A DNA stretch of 64,000 bases from Exiguobacterium sp. TNDT2 (GCF_003331145.1 NZ_QLVE01000006.1:1-64000), one strand, 5' to 3'; counted from the first letter of the stretch, positions 15,659 to 25,195 are shown. Notes: generated by a model from the sequence alone, not told the origin. Program-made: numbers and translations.

Positions 15659-18088
15659 TTGTCGGTGTTACATTTAGCTATCTTATTGCCGCTTCTCGCG
15701 GCTCCGTTCATCCCGTTCTTGTTCCGGGCGCTGAAGCGAATCCATACGGGTTGGTTCGTGTTAATCGTTCCGGTCGTCCTGTTCGTGTACTTCTTCCGCT
15801 TCATCGGAATCACGAGCGCGGGGGACGTCGTGACGGAGACGGTCGAATGGATGCCATCGCTCGGCATCAACTTCACGGCCTACGTGGACGGGCTCGGACT
15901 ATTGTTTGCCCTCCTCATTACAGGGATTGGGGCGCTCGTCGTCCTCTATTCGATTTACTATTTGAATAAAGACAAAGAGTCGCTCGGACATTTTTATGTG
16001 TACTTGCTCCTCTTTATGGGTGCGATGCTCGGTGTCGTCCTCTCAGACAACATGGTCGTCATGTACATGTTCTGGGAACTCACGTCGATTTCGTCGTTCC
16101 TGTTGATCGGGTATTGGTACGAGAAAGAGCGCTCACGCTACGGGGCGCGTAAATCGATGCTCATCACCGTGTTCGGTGGTCTGTCGATGCTCGGGGGGAT
16201 TGTGATTCTCGAGTCGATCGCCGGTTCGTTCAGCATCCGCGACATGGTCGCCAATCAGGCGATGATCGCGGAGAGCCCGTTCTTTATCGCGGCGATGATT
16301 CTCATCTTGCTCGGCGCCTTCACGAAGTCGGCGCAATTCCCGTTCCACATCTGGTTGCCGGACGCGATGGAAGCACCGACCCCGGTCAGTGCGTACCTCC
16401 ACTCGGCGACGATGGTCAAGGCCGGTCTCTATCTCGTCGCACGGATGAGCCCGGTGTTCCAAGAGTCACCGATCTGGCTATGGACGATCGCCGCTGTCGG
16501 GACGTTCACCTTGTTTTGGGGTTCGTTCAATGCGGTCAAACAGACTGATTTGAAAGGGATTCTCGCCTTCTCGACGGTCAGTCAGCTCGGTCTCATCATG
16601 TCGCTCCTCGGCCTTGGAGCCGCGGCGCTGCATTATGACGGCATGGATGACAACATCTATATGGTCGCGACGATCGCGGCAATCTTCCATTTGATCAACC
16701 ACGCGACGTTCAAAGGGTCGCTGTTCATGATGGTCGGGATCGTCGACCACGAGACGGGGACACGTGACATCCGTAAACTCGGCGGTCTGATGACCGTCAT
16801 GCCGATCACGTTCACGATCGCCGTCATCGGCTCATTGTCGATGGCAGGGTTGCCGCCGTTCAACGGCTTCCTCAGTAAAGAGATGTTCTTGAAGGCGACG
16901 ACAAAAGTGTTCTCGATGGACTTCTTCGCGCTCGATACGATCGGCATTTTAATTCCGGTCGTCGCGTTCATCGCGAGCGTGTTCACGTTCATCTACAGCT
17001 TGATCATCTTCACACGGACGTTCATGGGCAAAGCCCAGTTCGACCAGTTGCCGAAACAGCCGCACGAGGCACCGATCGGGATGCTCATCCCGCCGGCGAT
17101 TCTCGCCATCCTCGTCGTCGTGCTCGGGTTCGTACCGAACGTATTGTCGAACTCGCTCATCAAGCCGGCCGTCGAGTCGATTTATCCGACGCTCGTCGCG
17201 AGCGGTCAGGATGTGAAAGTCGACATCTACTTCTGGCACGGATTGACACCTGAACTCTATATGACGATTGGGGTCATCCTGCTCGGGACGCTCATGTTCT
17301 TCACGATCAACAAGTGGATGGGCATCTACAACCACATCCCGCATCGCCTGACCTTGAACGGGATGTACGATGGGACGCTCGTCTGGTCGAACAAGGCGGC
17401 GTACCGCTTTAAAGACAACTATATGACGGGCTTCATCCGCTCGTACTTGGTGTACATCTTCTTGTTCTTGTCAGGCATGATGTTATTCTCGATGTATCGC
17501 TTCGACTTGTTCGACTTCTCGTTCGGCGAGATGGAAGCCGTCGCACCGTATGAATACGTCCTTGGGGCCGTCATTATCTTGGCGTCGCTTGCGATTCTGT
17601 TCATGCGTTCGCGTCTCCCGTCGATCATCTTGCTCGGTGTCGTCGGGTACTCGGTCGCGCTGTTCTTCGTTTTCTTCAACGCACCGGACCTCGCCTTGAC
17701 ACAACTCGTCATCGAGACGGTATCGGTCGCCTTATTCCTGCTCGTCTTCTATCACATGCCGGAAATTAGCAAGAAAGAAGTGCGCGTCAAATTCAAGATC
17801 GAAAATGCGATCGTCTCGATTTTCGTCGGGGTGACGGTCATGCTCCTCAGCTTCATGGCGCTGTCGAACCGATCGCTGTCGTCGATTTCCGAGTACTATA
17901 AAGAAAACGTCTATGATTTGGCAGCCGGGAAGAACATGGTCAACGTCGTCCTTGTCGACTTCCGTGGCTTTGATACGTTGTTCGAAATCGTCGTCCTTGC
18001 CATCGCGGCCATTGGGATTTATACGATGATCAAATTTAGAACGACAGTACGTACGAAAGGAGCGCGCGAACATGAACCGAAAAAATGA
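15659..18088 (+). CDS. mrpA: Mrp Na+/H+ antiporter subunit A
   Basis: This large membrane subunit (809 aa, about 20 helices) of the Mrp cation/proton antiporter is homologous to NuoL of complex I. The proton-channel module includes LPDAMEAPTPVSAYLHSATMVKAG, a strongly conserved segment in this family. The C-terminal third carries the MrpA-only MbhD/MbhE-like domains. I chose TTG 15659, with AAGGAGG 7 nt upstream, because it gives the standard N-terminus (SVLHLAILLPLLAAPFIPF). An in-frame ATG at 15590 would add 23 non-hydrophobic residues. It heads the operon mrpABCDEFG. Confidence 0.95.
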   Translation: MSVLHLAILLPLLAAPFIPFLFRALKRIHTGWFVLIVPVVLFVYFFRFIGITSAGDVVTETVEWMPSLGINFTAYVDGLGLLFALLITGIGALVVLYSIYYLNKDKESLGHFYVYLLLFMGAMLGVVLSDNMVVMYMFWELTSISSFLLIGYWYEKERSRYGARKSMLITVFGGLSMLGGIVILESIAGSFSIRDMVANQAMIAESPFFIAAMILILLGAFTKSAQFPFHIWLPDAMEAPTPVSAYLHSATMVKAGLYLVARMSPVFQESPIWLWTIAAVGTFTLFWGSFNAVKQTDLKGILAFSTVSQLGLIMSLLGLGAAALHYDGMDDNIYMVATIAAIFHLINHATFKGSLFMMVGIVDHETGTRDIRKLGGLMTVMPITFTIAVIGSLSMAGLPPFNGFLSKEMFLKATTKVFSMDFFALDTIGILIPVVAFIASVFTFIYSLIIFTRTFMGKAQFDQLPKQPHEAPIGMLIPPAILAILVVVLGFVPNVLSNSLIKPAVESIYPTLVASGQDVKVDIYFWHGLTPELYMTIGVILLGTLMFFTINKWMGIYNHIPHRLTLNGMYDGTLVWSNKAAYRFKDNYMTGFIRSYLVYIFLFLSGMMLFSMYRFDLFDFSFGEMEAVAPYEYVLGAVIILASLAILFMRSRLPSIILLGVVGYSVALFFVFFNAPDLALTQLVIETVSVALFLLVFYHMPEISKKEVRVKFKIENAIVSIFVGVTVMLLSFMALSNRSLSSISEYYKENVYDLAAGKNMVNVVLVDFRGFDTLFEIVVLAIAAIGIYTMIKFRTTVRTKGAREHEPKK

Positions 18089-18509
18089 TCAAGTCAATGA
18101 CGTCATCTTACAGACGGCCGCGGTGATCATCTTCTTCATCATCATCGTGTTCTCGATCAATCTCTTTTTCGCCGGGCACTACTCGCCGGGCGGAGGCTTC
18201 ATCGGTGGGTTGATGACAGCGGCGGCGCTCGTGTTGTTGCTCCTTGCCTTCGATTCGAAGACGCTCGCCAACGTGCTCCCGTTCGACTATCGGAAGATGA
18301 CGGCGCTCGGTCTCGTCATCGCGATGCTGACGTCACTCCATAGCATCTTTTGGGACCGTCCGTTCCTGACGCACGCCTACGATAAATTTGACTTGCCGCT
18401 CTTGGGCGAACAGACGCTTCACACGGCGATCGCTTTTGACCTTGGCGTTTACCTTGTGGTCATCGGTGTGACGATGACGATCATTCAAACGATTGGAGAG
18501 AGTGAATAA
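18072..18509 (+). CDS. mrpB: Mrp Na+/H+ antiporter subunit B
   Basis: This 145-aa subunit has four membrane helices and the conserved HYSPGGGFIGGLM motif (near residues 37-49) of MrpB. Together with the C-terminal part of MrpA it anchors the complex. It overlaps mrpA by 17 nt and its stop overlaps the mrpC start. All seven Mrp subunits are needed for the exchange of cytoplasmic Na+ (or K+) for protons, which supports pH and salt tolerance. Confidence 0.96.
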   Translation: MNRKNDQVNDVILQTAAVIIFFIIIVFSINLFFAGHYSPGGGFIGGLMTAAALVLLLLAFDSKTLANVLPFDYRKMTALGLVIAMLTSLHSIFWDRPFLTHAYDKFDLPLLGEQTLHTAIAFDLGVYLVVIGVTMTIIQTIGESE

Positions 18510-18850
18510 TGGAAATCTTCGTTAGCATCATCATCGGTGTCTTGACGATGAGCGCGGTCTATATGATTCTCTCAAAGAGTTTGTTGCGCATCATCATCGG
18601 TACCGGGTTGCTCAGCCACGCTGCTCACTTGCTCGTCTTGACAATGGGCGGGCTGAAAACGGGGGCGGCACCTGTCCTCGTCGATGGGGTCACGGAATAT
18701 ACCGACCCGCTCCCGCAAGCGCTCGTCTTGACGGCGATCGTTATCAGCTTCGGGGTGACCGCGTTCTTCCTCGTGCTCGCGTATCGGGCTTACCAGGAAC
18801 TGAACACGGATAATATTGAGGAAATGAAAGGAACGGAATCGAATGATTAA
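18509..18850 (+). CDS. mrpC: Mrp Na+/H+ antiporter subunit C
   Basis: This 113-aa, three-helix subunit is homologous to NuoK. The helices carry the expected glycine-rich LLRIIIGTGLLSHAAHLLVL and DPLPQALVLTAIVISFGVTA segments. It is coupled to mrpB by a 1-nt overlap and overlaps mrpD by 8 nt. Confidence 0.96.
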   Translation: MEIFVSIIIGVLTMSAVYMILSKSLLRIIIGTGLLSHAAHLLVLTMGGLKTGAAPVLVDGVTEYTDPLPQALVLTAIVISFGVTAFFLVLAYRAYQELNTDNIEEMKGTESND

Positions 18851-20327
18851 CTTACCGATCTTTCCGATTGTCATCCCGGCGCTTGCGGCCATCTTTCTTC
18901 TCTTCGCACCGAAGCAAGTTCGTCTGCAACGCGGAGTGGCACTCGGGGCTTTACTTGTAACGTTTATAGTGACGGTGCTGCTCATCTTCACCGTGTCTCA
19001 AGACGGTATCATGACCGTCGACTTAGGGAACTGGCCGGCACCATTCTCCATCACGCTCGTCTCAGACATGCTGTCGGCACTGCTCGTCGCCACGTCGACG
19101 TTGCTCGTCTTCTTCATCGTCTGGTTTGCGACTCATTACTTCTCAGACGCCTATGAATCGAACTACGTCTACGTCGCGATGCTGTTCCTCCTCGTCGGGG
19201 TGAACGGGGCCTTCACGACAGGCGATATTTTTAACTTGTTCGTCTTCTTTGAAGTCTTCCTCATCTCGTCTTACGTGTTAATCGTGCTCGGCGGGAAAGG
19301 GGTCCAGTTGCGCGAGTCGATCAAGTATTTGCTCGTGAACATCATCGCCTCGGCGCTATTCGTCATGGCCGTCGCGCTCATTTACGGAACGGTCGGCACG
19401 CTCAGCTTGGCGGACCTCGCGCAAAAGATTCCACTCGTTGAGAATCAGAGCGTCATCACCGTCATCGGTGTGTTCTTTGTCATCGTCTTCGGTTTGAAAG
19501 GGGCACTCGTGCCACTTCACTATTGGCTCCCGGGCTCGTATGTCGTGGCACCGACCCCGATTCTCGCCATGTTCGGGGCGCTGTTGACGAAAGTCGGCGT
19601 CTACTCGATCCTACGGACGTATACGCTCCTGTTCGACGGAGGGAGTGCGTTCATGCAAAACTTCTTGATCATCCTTGCCGTGTTGACGATCGTCATCGGA
19701 ATGATCGGGGCAATCGCCTACAACGACGTCAAGTTGATCATCATCTACAACATCATGATCGCCGTCGGCGTCATCTTGTACGGGATCGCACTCAACACGC
19801 AGACGTCGCTTGAAGGGGCACTCTACTATTTGATTCATGACATGCTGATCAAGGCCGCCTTGTTCATGCTTGTCGGGATGATGATCGGCATCACAAAATC
19901 CGGTCAACTGCGCGACATGGGCGGTTTGATCACCCGCTTCCCATTGTTCGGCTGGACGTTCTTCATCGCGGCGTTGTCGCTCGCCGGGATTCCGCCACTT
20001 AGCGGATTCTTCGGGAAACTGTTGATCGTTCAAGGCGGGGTCGAGGAAGGCAGCCTGTTCGGCCCGCTCCTCATCTTGCTGTCCAGTCTGTTCGTCCTCT
20101 TCTCGGTCATCAAAATCTTCTTGTACGGATTTTGGGGAGAAGAGAAACGCGTCTATGACGGCCCGCTCGTGCCGTATGTGAACCGTCTCATCGTGCCGAC
20201 GTTCTTGCTCGTCGCCGTCGCCGTCGCCTACGGGTTCGGCGCTGAAGCGATGCATCCGTTCATTACCCAGGCAATCGAACCGCTCGTGCAACCCGAAATC
20301 TATATCGATGCCGTGATTAAGGAGTGA
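18843..20327 (+). CDS. mrpD: Mrp Na+/H+ antiporter subunit D
   Basis: This 494-aa, roughly 14-helix subunit is homologous to the NuoM/NuoN proton-pumping subunits. The proton-channel helix PLHYWLPGSYVVAPTPILAM (about residues 223-242) and the glutamate in FFEVFLISSY (about 135-144) are visible. It is the fourth cistron of the operon and starts within mrpC. Length and motifs are complete. Confidence 0.96.
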   Translation: MINLPIFPIVIPALAAIFLLFAPKQVRLQRGVALGALLVTFIVTVLLIFTVSQDGIMTVDLGNWPAPFSITLVSDMLSALLVATSTLLVFFIVWFATHYFSDAYESNYVYVAMLFLLVGVNGAFTTGDIFNLFVFFEVFLISSYVLIVLGGKGVQLRESIKYLLVNIIASALFVMAVALIYGTVGTLSLADLAQKIPLVENQSVITVIGVFFVIVFGLKGALVPLHYWLPGSYVVAPTPILAMFGALLTKVGVYSILRTYTLLFDGGSAFMQNFLIILAVLTIVIGMIGAIAYNDVKLIIIYNIMIAVGVILYGIALNTQTSLEGALYYLIHDMLIKAALFMLVGMMIGITKSGQLRDMGGLITRFPLFGWTFFIAALSLAGIPPLSGFFGKLLIVQGGVEEGSLFGPLLILLSSLFVLFSVIKIFLYGFWGEEKRVYDGPLVPYVNRLIVPTFLLVAVAVAYGFGAEAMHPFITQAIEPLVQPEIYIDAVIKE

Positions 20328-20334
20328 TTTAGAG

Positions 20335-20814
20335 ATGGCTTACCAACTACTCATCAACTTTTTCCTGGCGTTTATTTGGATGTTCTTCACGGGTACGTTC
20401 ACGACGAGCGGATTTCTAATCGGCTATTTGCTCGGATTACTCGTCATCTTCATGATGCGCCGCTTCTTCAAAAACACGGATTTTTATTTCATCCGTGTGT
20501 TGAAACTGTTTAAACTGTTCTTGATTTTCTGTCGCGAGCTCGTCGTGGCCAACATCGAAGTGCTTCGGCTCGTCTTGAGCCCGAAACTAAAAATCCAACC
20601 AGGCATTTTTCGGTATCACACCGAACTCGATGCCGGTTGGAAAGTGAGTTGGCTATCGATGCTCATCACGCTGACACCGGGTACGCTTGTCGTCCAAGTG
20701 TCAGACGACAATAAGACGCTCTATATCCATGCGCTCCATATGCCGGATAAAGAGTCGCTCAAACGAGACATTTACGATAACTTTGAGTCGAACATCAAGG
20801 AGGCGACCAGCTAA
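20335..20814 (+). CDS. mrpE: Mrp Na+/H+ antiporter subunit E
   Basis: This 159-aa subunit has two to three N-terminal membrane helices and a cytoplasmic domain with LSMLITLTPGTLVVQVSDD (near residues 107-125), the MrpE signature. AAGGAG precedes the ATG at 20335 and the stop overlaps the mrpF start. MrpE is needed for assembly or stability of the complex. Confidence 0.95.
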   Translation: MAYQLLINFFLAFIWMFFTGTFTTSGFLIGYLLGLLVIFMMRRFFKNTDFYFIRVLKLFKLFLIFCRELVVANIEVLRLVLSPKLKIQPGIFRYHTELDAGWKVSWLSMLITLTPGTLVVQVSDDNKTLYIHALHMPDKESLKRDIYDNFESNIKEATS

Positions 20815-21104
20815 TGTTAAATATTATTATTTACGTCGCCCTCGCCATCCTCGTGCTCGCCATGCTCGGCATGCTGTACCGGGTCGTCAAAGGCCCGACG
20901 ACGGCGGATCGCGTCATCGCCCTCGACTCGATCGGCATCGGGTTGATCTCGGTCGTGTCGTTGTTATCGATTTTGCTCGATACGACGATGTTCTTCGAGG
21001 TCATCCTCTTGCTCGGGATTTTAGCCTTTATCGGGACGGTGGCGTTCTCGAAATTCCTCGAGAAGGGAGAGATCATCCAACATGACCGCAACAATGATTT
21101 ATGA
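20814..21104 (+). CDS. mrpF: Mrp Na+/H+ antiporter subunit F
   Basis: This 96-aa subunit has three membrane helices and the segment RVVKGPTTADRVIALDSIG (near residues 22-40), typical of MrpF. It overlaps mrpE by 1 nt and mrpG by 23 nt, suggesting tightly coupled translation. Confidence 0.95.
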   Translation: MLNIIIYVALAILVLAMLGMLYRVVKGPTTADRVIALDSIGIGLISVVSLLSILLDTTMFFEVILLLGILAFIGTVAFSKFLEKGEIIQHDRNNDL

Positions 21105-21441
21105 CATCTTGACCGGTGTCTTCACGATTATCGGGGTGTTCTTCACCGTCGTCGCGGCCATCGGCCTAATCCGGCTCCCGGATATCTATTCCCGTGCCCA
21201 CGCCGCTTCGAAGAGCGCGACGCTTGGCGTCATGTTCGTCCTGTTCGCGGCGCTCCTGCACGTCTGGGTCGACCAGCGCATTTTTGACGCCCGGCTTCTG
21301 CTCGGATTGTTCTTCGTCTTGTTGACGGCACCAGTCGGTAGTCATTTGGTGGCCCGTGCGGCCCATTCTCAAGGTGTCCCGCTTTGGAAAAAATCGCTCC
21401 AAGACGCACTTAGAGAAGATAAAGATAAAGGAATCGAATGA
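21082..21441 (+). CDS. mrpG: Mrp Na+/H+ antiporter subunit G
   Basis: This 119-aa subunit has three membrane helices and the conserved IGLIRLPDIYSRAHAASKSA motif (near residues 26-45). It is the last gene of the operon, followed at once by a strong terminator. Confidence 0.96.
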   Translation: MTATMIYDILTGVFTIIGVFFTVVAAIGLIRLPDIYSRAHAASKSATLGVMFVLFAALLHVWVDQRIFDARLLLGLFFVLLTAPVGSHLVARAAHSQGVPLWKKSLQDALREDKDKGIE

Positions 21442-21443
21442 CG

Positions 21444-21479
21444 AAAGGCACTTCCATGTCGTATGGAAGTGCCTTTTTT
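21444..21479 (+). terminator. rho-independent terminator (bidirectional)
   Basis: AGGCACTTCCAT pairs perfectly with ATGGAAGTGCCT and is flanked by As and Ts, so it can end both mrpG and the convergent oxidoreductase gene. Confidence 0.93.
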
Positions 21480-22791
21480 AGATGAGAAACGACAAATCGG
21501 ACGCTGACGTCGGATAGGCGAACTCCAAGTGTTTGATGTGTTGATGGGTGATATTGTTTTGTATAATGAACGAGAACAAGTTAATCAATTCCGGTGCATG
21601 TTGCCCAATCAAATGGGCCCCGAGCACATGGCCGTCCTTACTGAGCAGAATGCGGGAAAACGCCGTCGTGTCGTTGATCCGCTCATACGTCAAGAAATGG
21701 GACAAGTCGTTGTCTTTACACTCGTAGTCGATGCCGCGCGCTTTCGCCTCCTCGACCGTCAGTCCGACCTTGGCGATCGGCGGTGTCGTGAAGACGACCG
21801 TTGGGGCAGGGCGCTCCGGCAAAGGCCGCGTATTGTTTCGCAACAGATTGAGCGCGGCGATGCGACCTTCCTGCCCGGCGAACGGGGTGAGGGCCGGGTT
21901 GCGGCTCTTGGCGACGTCCCCAGCCGCATAGACGTTCTCATTCGTCGTCTGCAGGAACTCATTGACGAGGACGCCGCCGTGGTCGGCCTCGATACCGGCT
22001 GCGTCCAGGCGGAGCCGTTCGATGCTCGGAATTCGCCCGGTGGCGTTAAAGACGACGCCTTCGAGGGTAGAGTCATCTGATAACGTCAGCACGTTCCCAT
22101 CTATCCGGACGGGCTCAATCCCGTAGCGGACATCGATGCCGATCCGAATTGTCTCATCGACAAGCCGTTTGACGACTTTGCGATCGAATGCCTTCAGCGA
22201 CCGCGACCGGATGAGGAGGGTCACCTCACACCCGAAGCGGCGGAGGATATGGGCGAACTCGAACGCGATATAGCCGGCCCCGATGATGATGACGTGTTTT
22301 GGTAAGTCGTCGAGGTCGAAAACATCGTCGCTCGTGATAGCCAAGTCGCCACCTGGGATGTCGAGCGGTCTTGGGATGAGACCTGACGCGATCAGAAACT
22401 GATGCGCCGAAATCTCATGTCCTTCGATGACGATCGAGTCCTCATCGATGAAGTGGGGTTCTCCTTCGAACAAGTCGATGTGGTGCTCTTTCCAATGATG
22501 CATCTTCGTCGTCGGGACGGCGAAACGATACTCATCGACGCGGCGCTTAAAGGCATGCCAATCAAGCGTGAGCTCGCCGTGGACGCCGAGCGATTTCATC
22601 CGTTCCGCACGGGCGATGAGCTCTGCACCTTCCGCGAGCATCTTTTTCGGGTCACATCCGCGTTGCGGGCACGTCCCGCCAAACGTCCAATTCTCGACGA
22701 TGGCAATTTGTTTACCGGCGTCGCATAATACGTTAGCGGCTTGGCTCGCTGCCGAGCCACTGCCGATGATGATGACATCGTACCGTTTCAT
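21478..22791 (-). CDS. pyridine nucleotide-disulfide oxidoreductase family flavoprotein
   Basis: This 437-aa FAD/NAD(P)H enzyme has the N-terminal dinucleotide fold IIIGSGSAASQAANVL (near residues 7-22), the redox pair in GGTCPQRGCDPKK (near 38-50), the second Rossmann motif VIIIGAGYIAFEFA (near 167-180) and AAGDVA. It resembles glutathione or mercuric reductases. The usual C-terminal catalytic His-Pro is replaced by Tyr-Pro (FAYPTSASD), so classical glutathione reduction is doubtful. GGGAGGG lies upstream of the ATG at 22791. The substrate is unknown. Confidence 0.88.
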   Translation of the reverse strand: MKRYDVIIIGSGSAASQAANVLCDAGKQIAIVENWTFGGTCPQRGCDPKKMLAEGAELIARAERMKSLGVHGELTLDWHAFKRRVDEYRFAVPTTKMHHWKEHHIDLFEGEPHFIDEDSIVIEGHEISAHQFLIASGLIPRPLDIPGGDLAITSDDVFDLDDLPKHVIIIGAGYIAFEFAHILRRFGCEVTLLIRSRSLKAFDRKVVKRLVDETIRIGIDVRYGIEPVRIDGNVLTLSDDSTLEGVVFNATGRIPSIERLRLDAAGIEADHGGVLVNEFLQTTNENVYAAGDVAKSRNPALTPFAGQEGRIAALNLLRNNTRPLPERPAPTVVFTTPPIAKVGLTVEEAKARGIDYECKDNDLSHFLTYERINDTTAFSRILLSKDGHVLGAHLIGQHAPELINLFSFIIQNNITHQHIKHLEFAYPTSASDLSFLI

Positions 22792-22864
22792 AACTAAAAC
22801 CCTCCCTCTGAGACTTCATCAAATTTTTCCCGTCTGGAAGGAACTTAAACTGAGGTGATTGAAT

Positions 22865-24649
22865 TTGAGTCATTCTGACCACATTAAACATAAATTGGCG
22901 CTGCTCCCTGACGAGCCCGGCTGTTACTTGCATAAGAACGAGTACGGAGAGATCATTTACGTCGGGAAAGCGAAAAATCTGAAAAACCGGGTCCGGTCTT
23001 ATTTTACCGGGGCGCATGACATCAAGACGATGCGCCTCGTCGCTGAGATTCGCGACTTTGAGTATATCGTCACGGCGAGCGAACTCGAGGCGCTTCTGCT
23101 CGAGATGACGCTCATCAAAAAGCATGACCCGAAATACAACATCCGTCTCAAAGACGACAAGTCGTACCCGTACATCAAGATCACGAACGAACCGTACCCG
23201 AGGTTACTCACGACGCGGAAGCTGAAGCGGGACGGCGGCTTTTATTTCGGCCCGTACCCGAACGCCTATGCCGCCAACGAGACGAAGCGGTTGCTCGATA
23301 AACTGTATCCGCTCCGGAAATGCCAACCGATGCCGCGCAAGCTCTGCTTGTATTACCACATCGGGCAGTGCCTCGGACCGTGTGAGCTCGCCATCGACAC
23401 GGACGAGCAGAAAGCCATCGTTCAGGAGATTCGCCGTTTCCTGAATGGAGAGACGAGTGAGACGCTCGCCAAGCTCCAAGTCGATATGGGACGAGCGGCC
23501 GAAGACATGCAGTTCGAACGCGCTGCTGAGCTCCGTGACCAAATCCGGGCCGTCGAGTCGATTATGAACAAACAGAACATGATTACGGCCGACCCGACGG
23601 CGCGCGACGTCTTCGGCTATACGCTCGACCGCGGCTGGATGTGCGTTCAAGTGTTCTATATGCGGGGTGGCAAGATGATTGAGCGCGACGTGTCGCTGTT
23701 CCCGCTCCACGGCGAACCGTCCGAAGAGCTCGAGAGTTTCATCGTCCAGTTCTATGAGCAGAACGTGTTGCCGAAAGAAGTGCTCGTGCCTGAGATCGTC
23801 CGCATCGATCTGTTGAACGAAGCGATCGGGACGAAAGTGATGCAGCCGAAACGCGGGGCGAAGCGGCAACTGCTCGACTTGGCGACGAAAAATGCGGGCA
23901 TCGCCTTGAACGAGAAGTTCGAGTTGCTCGCGAGGGACGAAGAGCGGACGCTCCTCGCCATGCGTGAGCTCGGTGAGGCGATCGGCATCCCGAACTTGTC
24001 GCGTGTCGACATCATCGATAACGCCAACATCCAAGGAGCTGACGCCGTCTCGGCACTCGTCGTCTTCGAAGACGGAAAGCCGCTCAAGAAAGAATATCGG
24101 AAATACAAGATTCGTACCGTCCAAGGACCGGACGACTATGAGACGATGCGAGAGGTCGTCCGTCGTCGCTTCCGCCGTCTGTTGACGGAAGAGAAACGTC
24201 TGCCGGACTTGCTGTTGATTGACGGGGGCATCGGGCAATTGAACGCGGCCCTCGACGTCCTGCAAAACGAGTTCGGGCTCGACTTGCCCGTCGGCTCGTT
24301 GAAAAAAGATGACCGTCACCGGACGAGCCAGCTCTTGTTCGGGGAGGGCGGCGGGGTCGTCGAACTGAATTCGCGCTCGAGCGCGTTCTATTTGCTCCAA
24401 CGTATGCAAGACGAGGTCCACCGGTTCGCCATCACGTTCCACCGCAGCCTGCGGACGAAGAAGATGACGAAGTCGGTGCTCGACGACATCCCGGGCGTCG
24501 GGCCGAAGCGGCGTCAGCAGTTGATCCGTCATTTCGGGTCGATGAAACAAATTCGTCTCGCCTCGCTCGAACAGTTGAAGGAAGCAGGGCTACCGGAGAA
24601 GCTGGCCGAGACCGTTTTGCAATACGTCCATGAGGAGACGGACGAATGA
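22865..24649 (+). CDS. uvrC: excinuclease ABC subunit C
   Basis: This roughly 594-aa nucleotide-excision-repair endonuclease makes both incisions around a lesion with UvrB. The N-terminal GIY-YIG domain contains EIIYVGKAKNLKNRVRSYF (about residues 26-44), the UVR motif is near 200-230, an RNase H-like C-terminal nuclease follows, and the helix-hairpin-helix (DDIPGVGPKRRQQLI) is near 540-555. TTG 22865 has GAGGTG 7 nt upstream and gives the usual N-terminus; TTG 22859 is too close to that site. In B. subtilis uvrC follows trxA; here Mrp and an oxidoreductase lie between. Confidence 0.97.
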   Translation: MSHSDHIKHKLALLPDEPGCYLHKNEYGEIIYVGKAKNLKNRVRSYFTGAHDIKTMRLVAEIRDFEYIVTASELEALLLEMTLIKKHDPKYNIRLKDDKSYPYIKITNEPYPRLLTTRKLKRDGGFYFGPYPNAYAANETKRLLDKLYPLRKCQPMPRKLCLYYHIGQCLGPCELAIDTDEQKAIVQEIRRFLNGETSETLAKLQVDMGRAAEDMQFERAAELRDQIRAVESIMNKQNMITADPTARDVFGYTLDRGWMCVQVFYMRGGKMIERDVSLFPLHGEPSEELESFIVQFYEQNVLPKEVLVPEIVRIDLLNEAIGTKVMQPKRGAKRQLLDLATKNAGIALNEKFELLARDEERTLLAMRELGEAIGIPNLSRVDIIDNANIQGADAVSALVVFEDGKPLKKEYRKYKIRTVQGPDDYETMREVVRRRFRRLLTEEKRLPDLLLIDGGIGQLNAALDVLQNEFGLDLPVGSLKKDDRHRTSQLLFGEGGGVVELNSRSSAFYLLQRMQDEVHRFAITFHRSLRTKKMTKSVLDDIPGVGPKRRQQLIRHFGSMKQIRLASLEQLKEAGLPEKLAETVLQYVHEETDE

Positions 24650-24658
24650 AGATAAAAC

Positions 24659-24688
24659 AAGAGCCGGTGCACTCACGCATCGGCTCTT
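24659..24688. terminator. stem-loop between convergent uvrC and yslB
   Basis: AAGAGCCGGTGC pairs with GCATCGGCTCTT over a 6-nt loop with one G-U pair. T-rich flanks are modest on both sides, so it probably serves both genes. Confidence 0.75.
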
Positions 24689-24690
24689 CG

Positions 24691-25092
24691 TTATTCATAC
24701 GTATCTTTTCGGTCTAGTTGGACGGTGATCTGGACAGCCTGGCGCGTCACATCGGCGTAGCCCTCGGCGACACATTGGAAACGACCGGCAATCTGTTCGG
24801 CTAAGAAACCAGCTTCGAGCTGGTGGTAGCCGGTTGCCTTTTCTTGGGTCGAAGGCGGAGGGACGAGTTCGAACAAGAATTTATTCCCTTTTTCTTTTAA
24901 GAGCGTCAATTGCCCCCATCCGGCCTCGATAAAGAAGGCGCTCAGTTCGTCATTCGTCATGATCGGGAATTTGCGTGCGACCCGTTTGCCCGACCAATAG
25001 ATGACTTGGGCGTAATCGTCCCCGAGCAAATCCGTCAACACATAATCGCGAAGCAGTTCGATCGCGAAAGTGGGTTGGCTCATCGTTTCCAT
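24691..25092 (-). CDS. yslB: YslB-like DUF2507 protein
   Basis: This 133-aa protein matches B. subtilis YslB in pattern: LLRDYVLTDLLGDDYAQVIYWSGKRVARKFP near the N-terminus (about residues 9-39), EAGWGQLTLLKEK, and the HQLEAGFLAEQI segment. It belongs to the DUF2507/V4R-like ligand-binding group and has no firm function. In B. subtilis yslB also sits between uvrC and sdhC; here it is inverted relative to both. Confidence 0.88.
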   Translation of the reverse strand: METMSQPTFAIELLRDYVLTDLLGDDYAQVIYWSGKRVARKFPIMTNDELSAFFIEAGWGQLTLLKEKGNKFLFELVPPPSTQEKATGYHQLEAGFLAEQIAGRFQCVAEGYADVTRQAVQITVQLDRKDTYE

Positions 25093-25195
25093 CTTCTTCC
25101 ATCACTCCATTCTCTCTATACCATTATAACGACGATTCACCTTTTGGTCACCGGGTATTTTGCAAAAGAATGTGGCACAAATCGGTCGGGTTGTC

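Noticed and set aside
23204-24550. A 448-codon minus-strand frame opposite uvrC.
   Set aside because: It mirrors uvrC codon structure, is rich in Arg, Asp and His, and has no ribosome site or motif. The same applies to the long frames opposite the membrane protein at 3648, fadD, mrpA, mrpD and valS.
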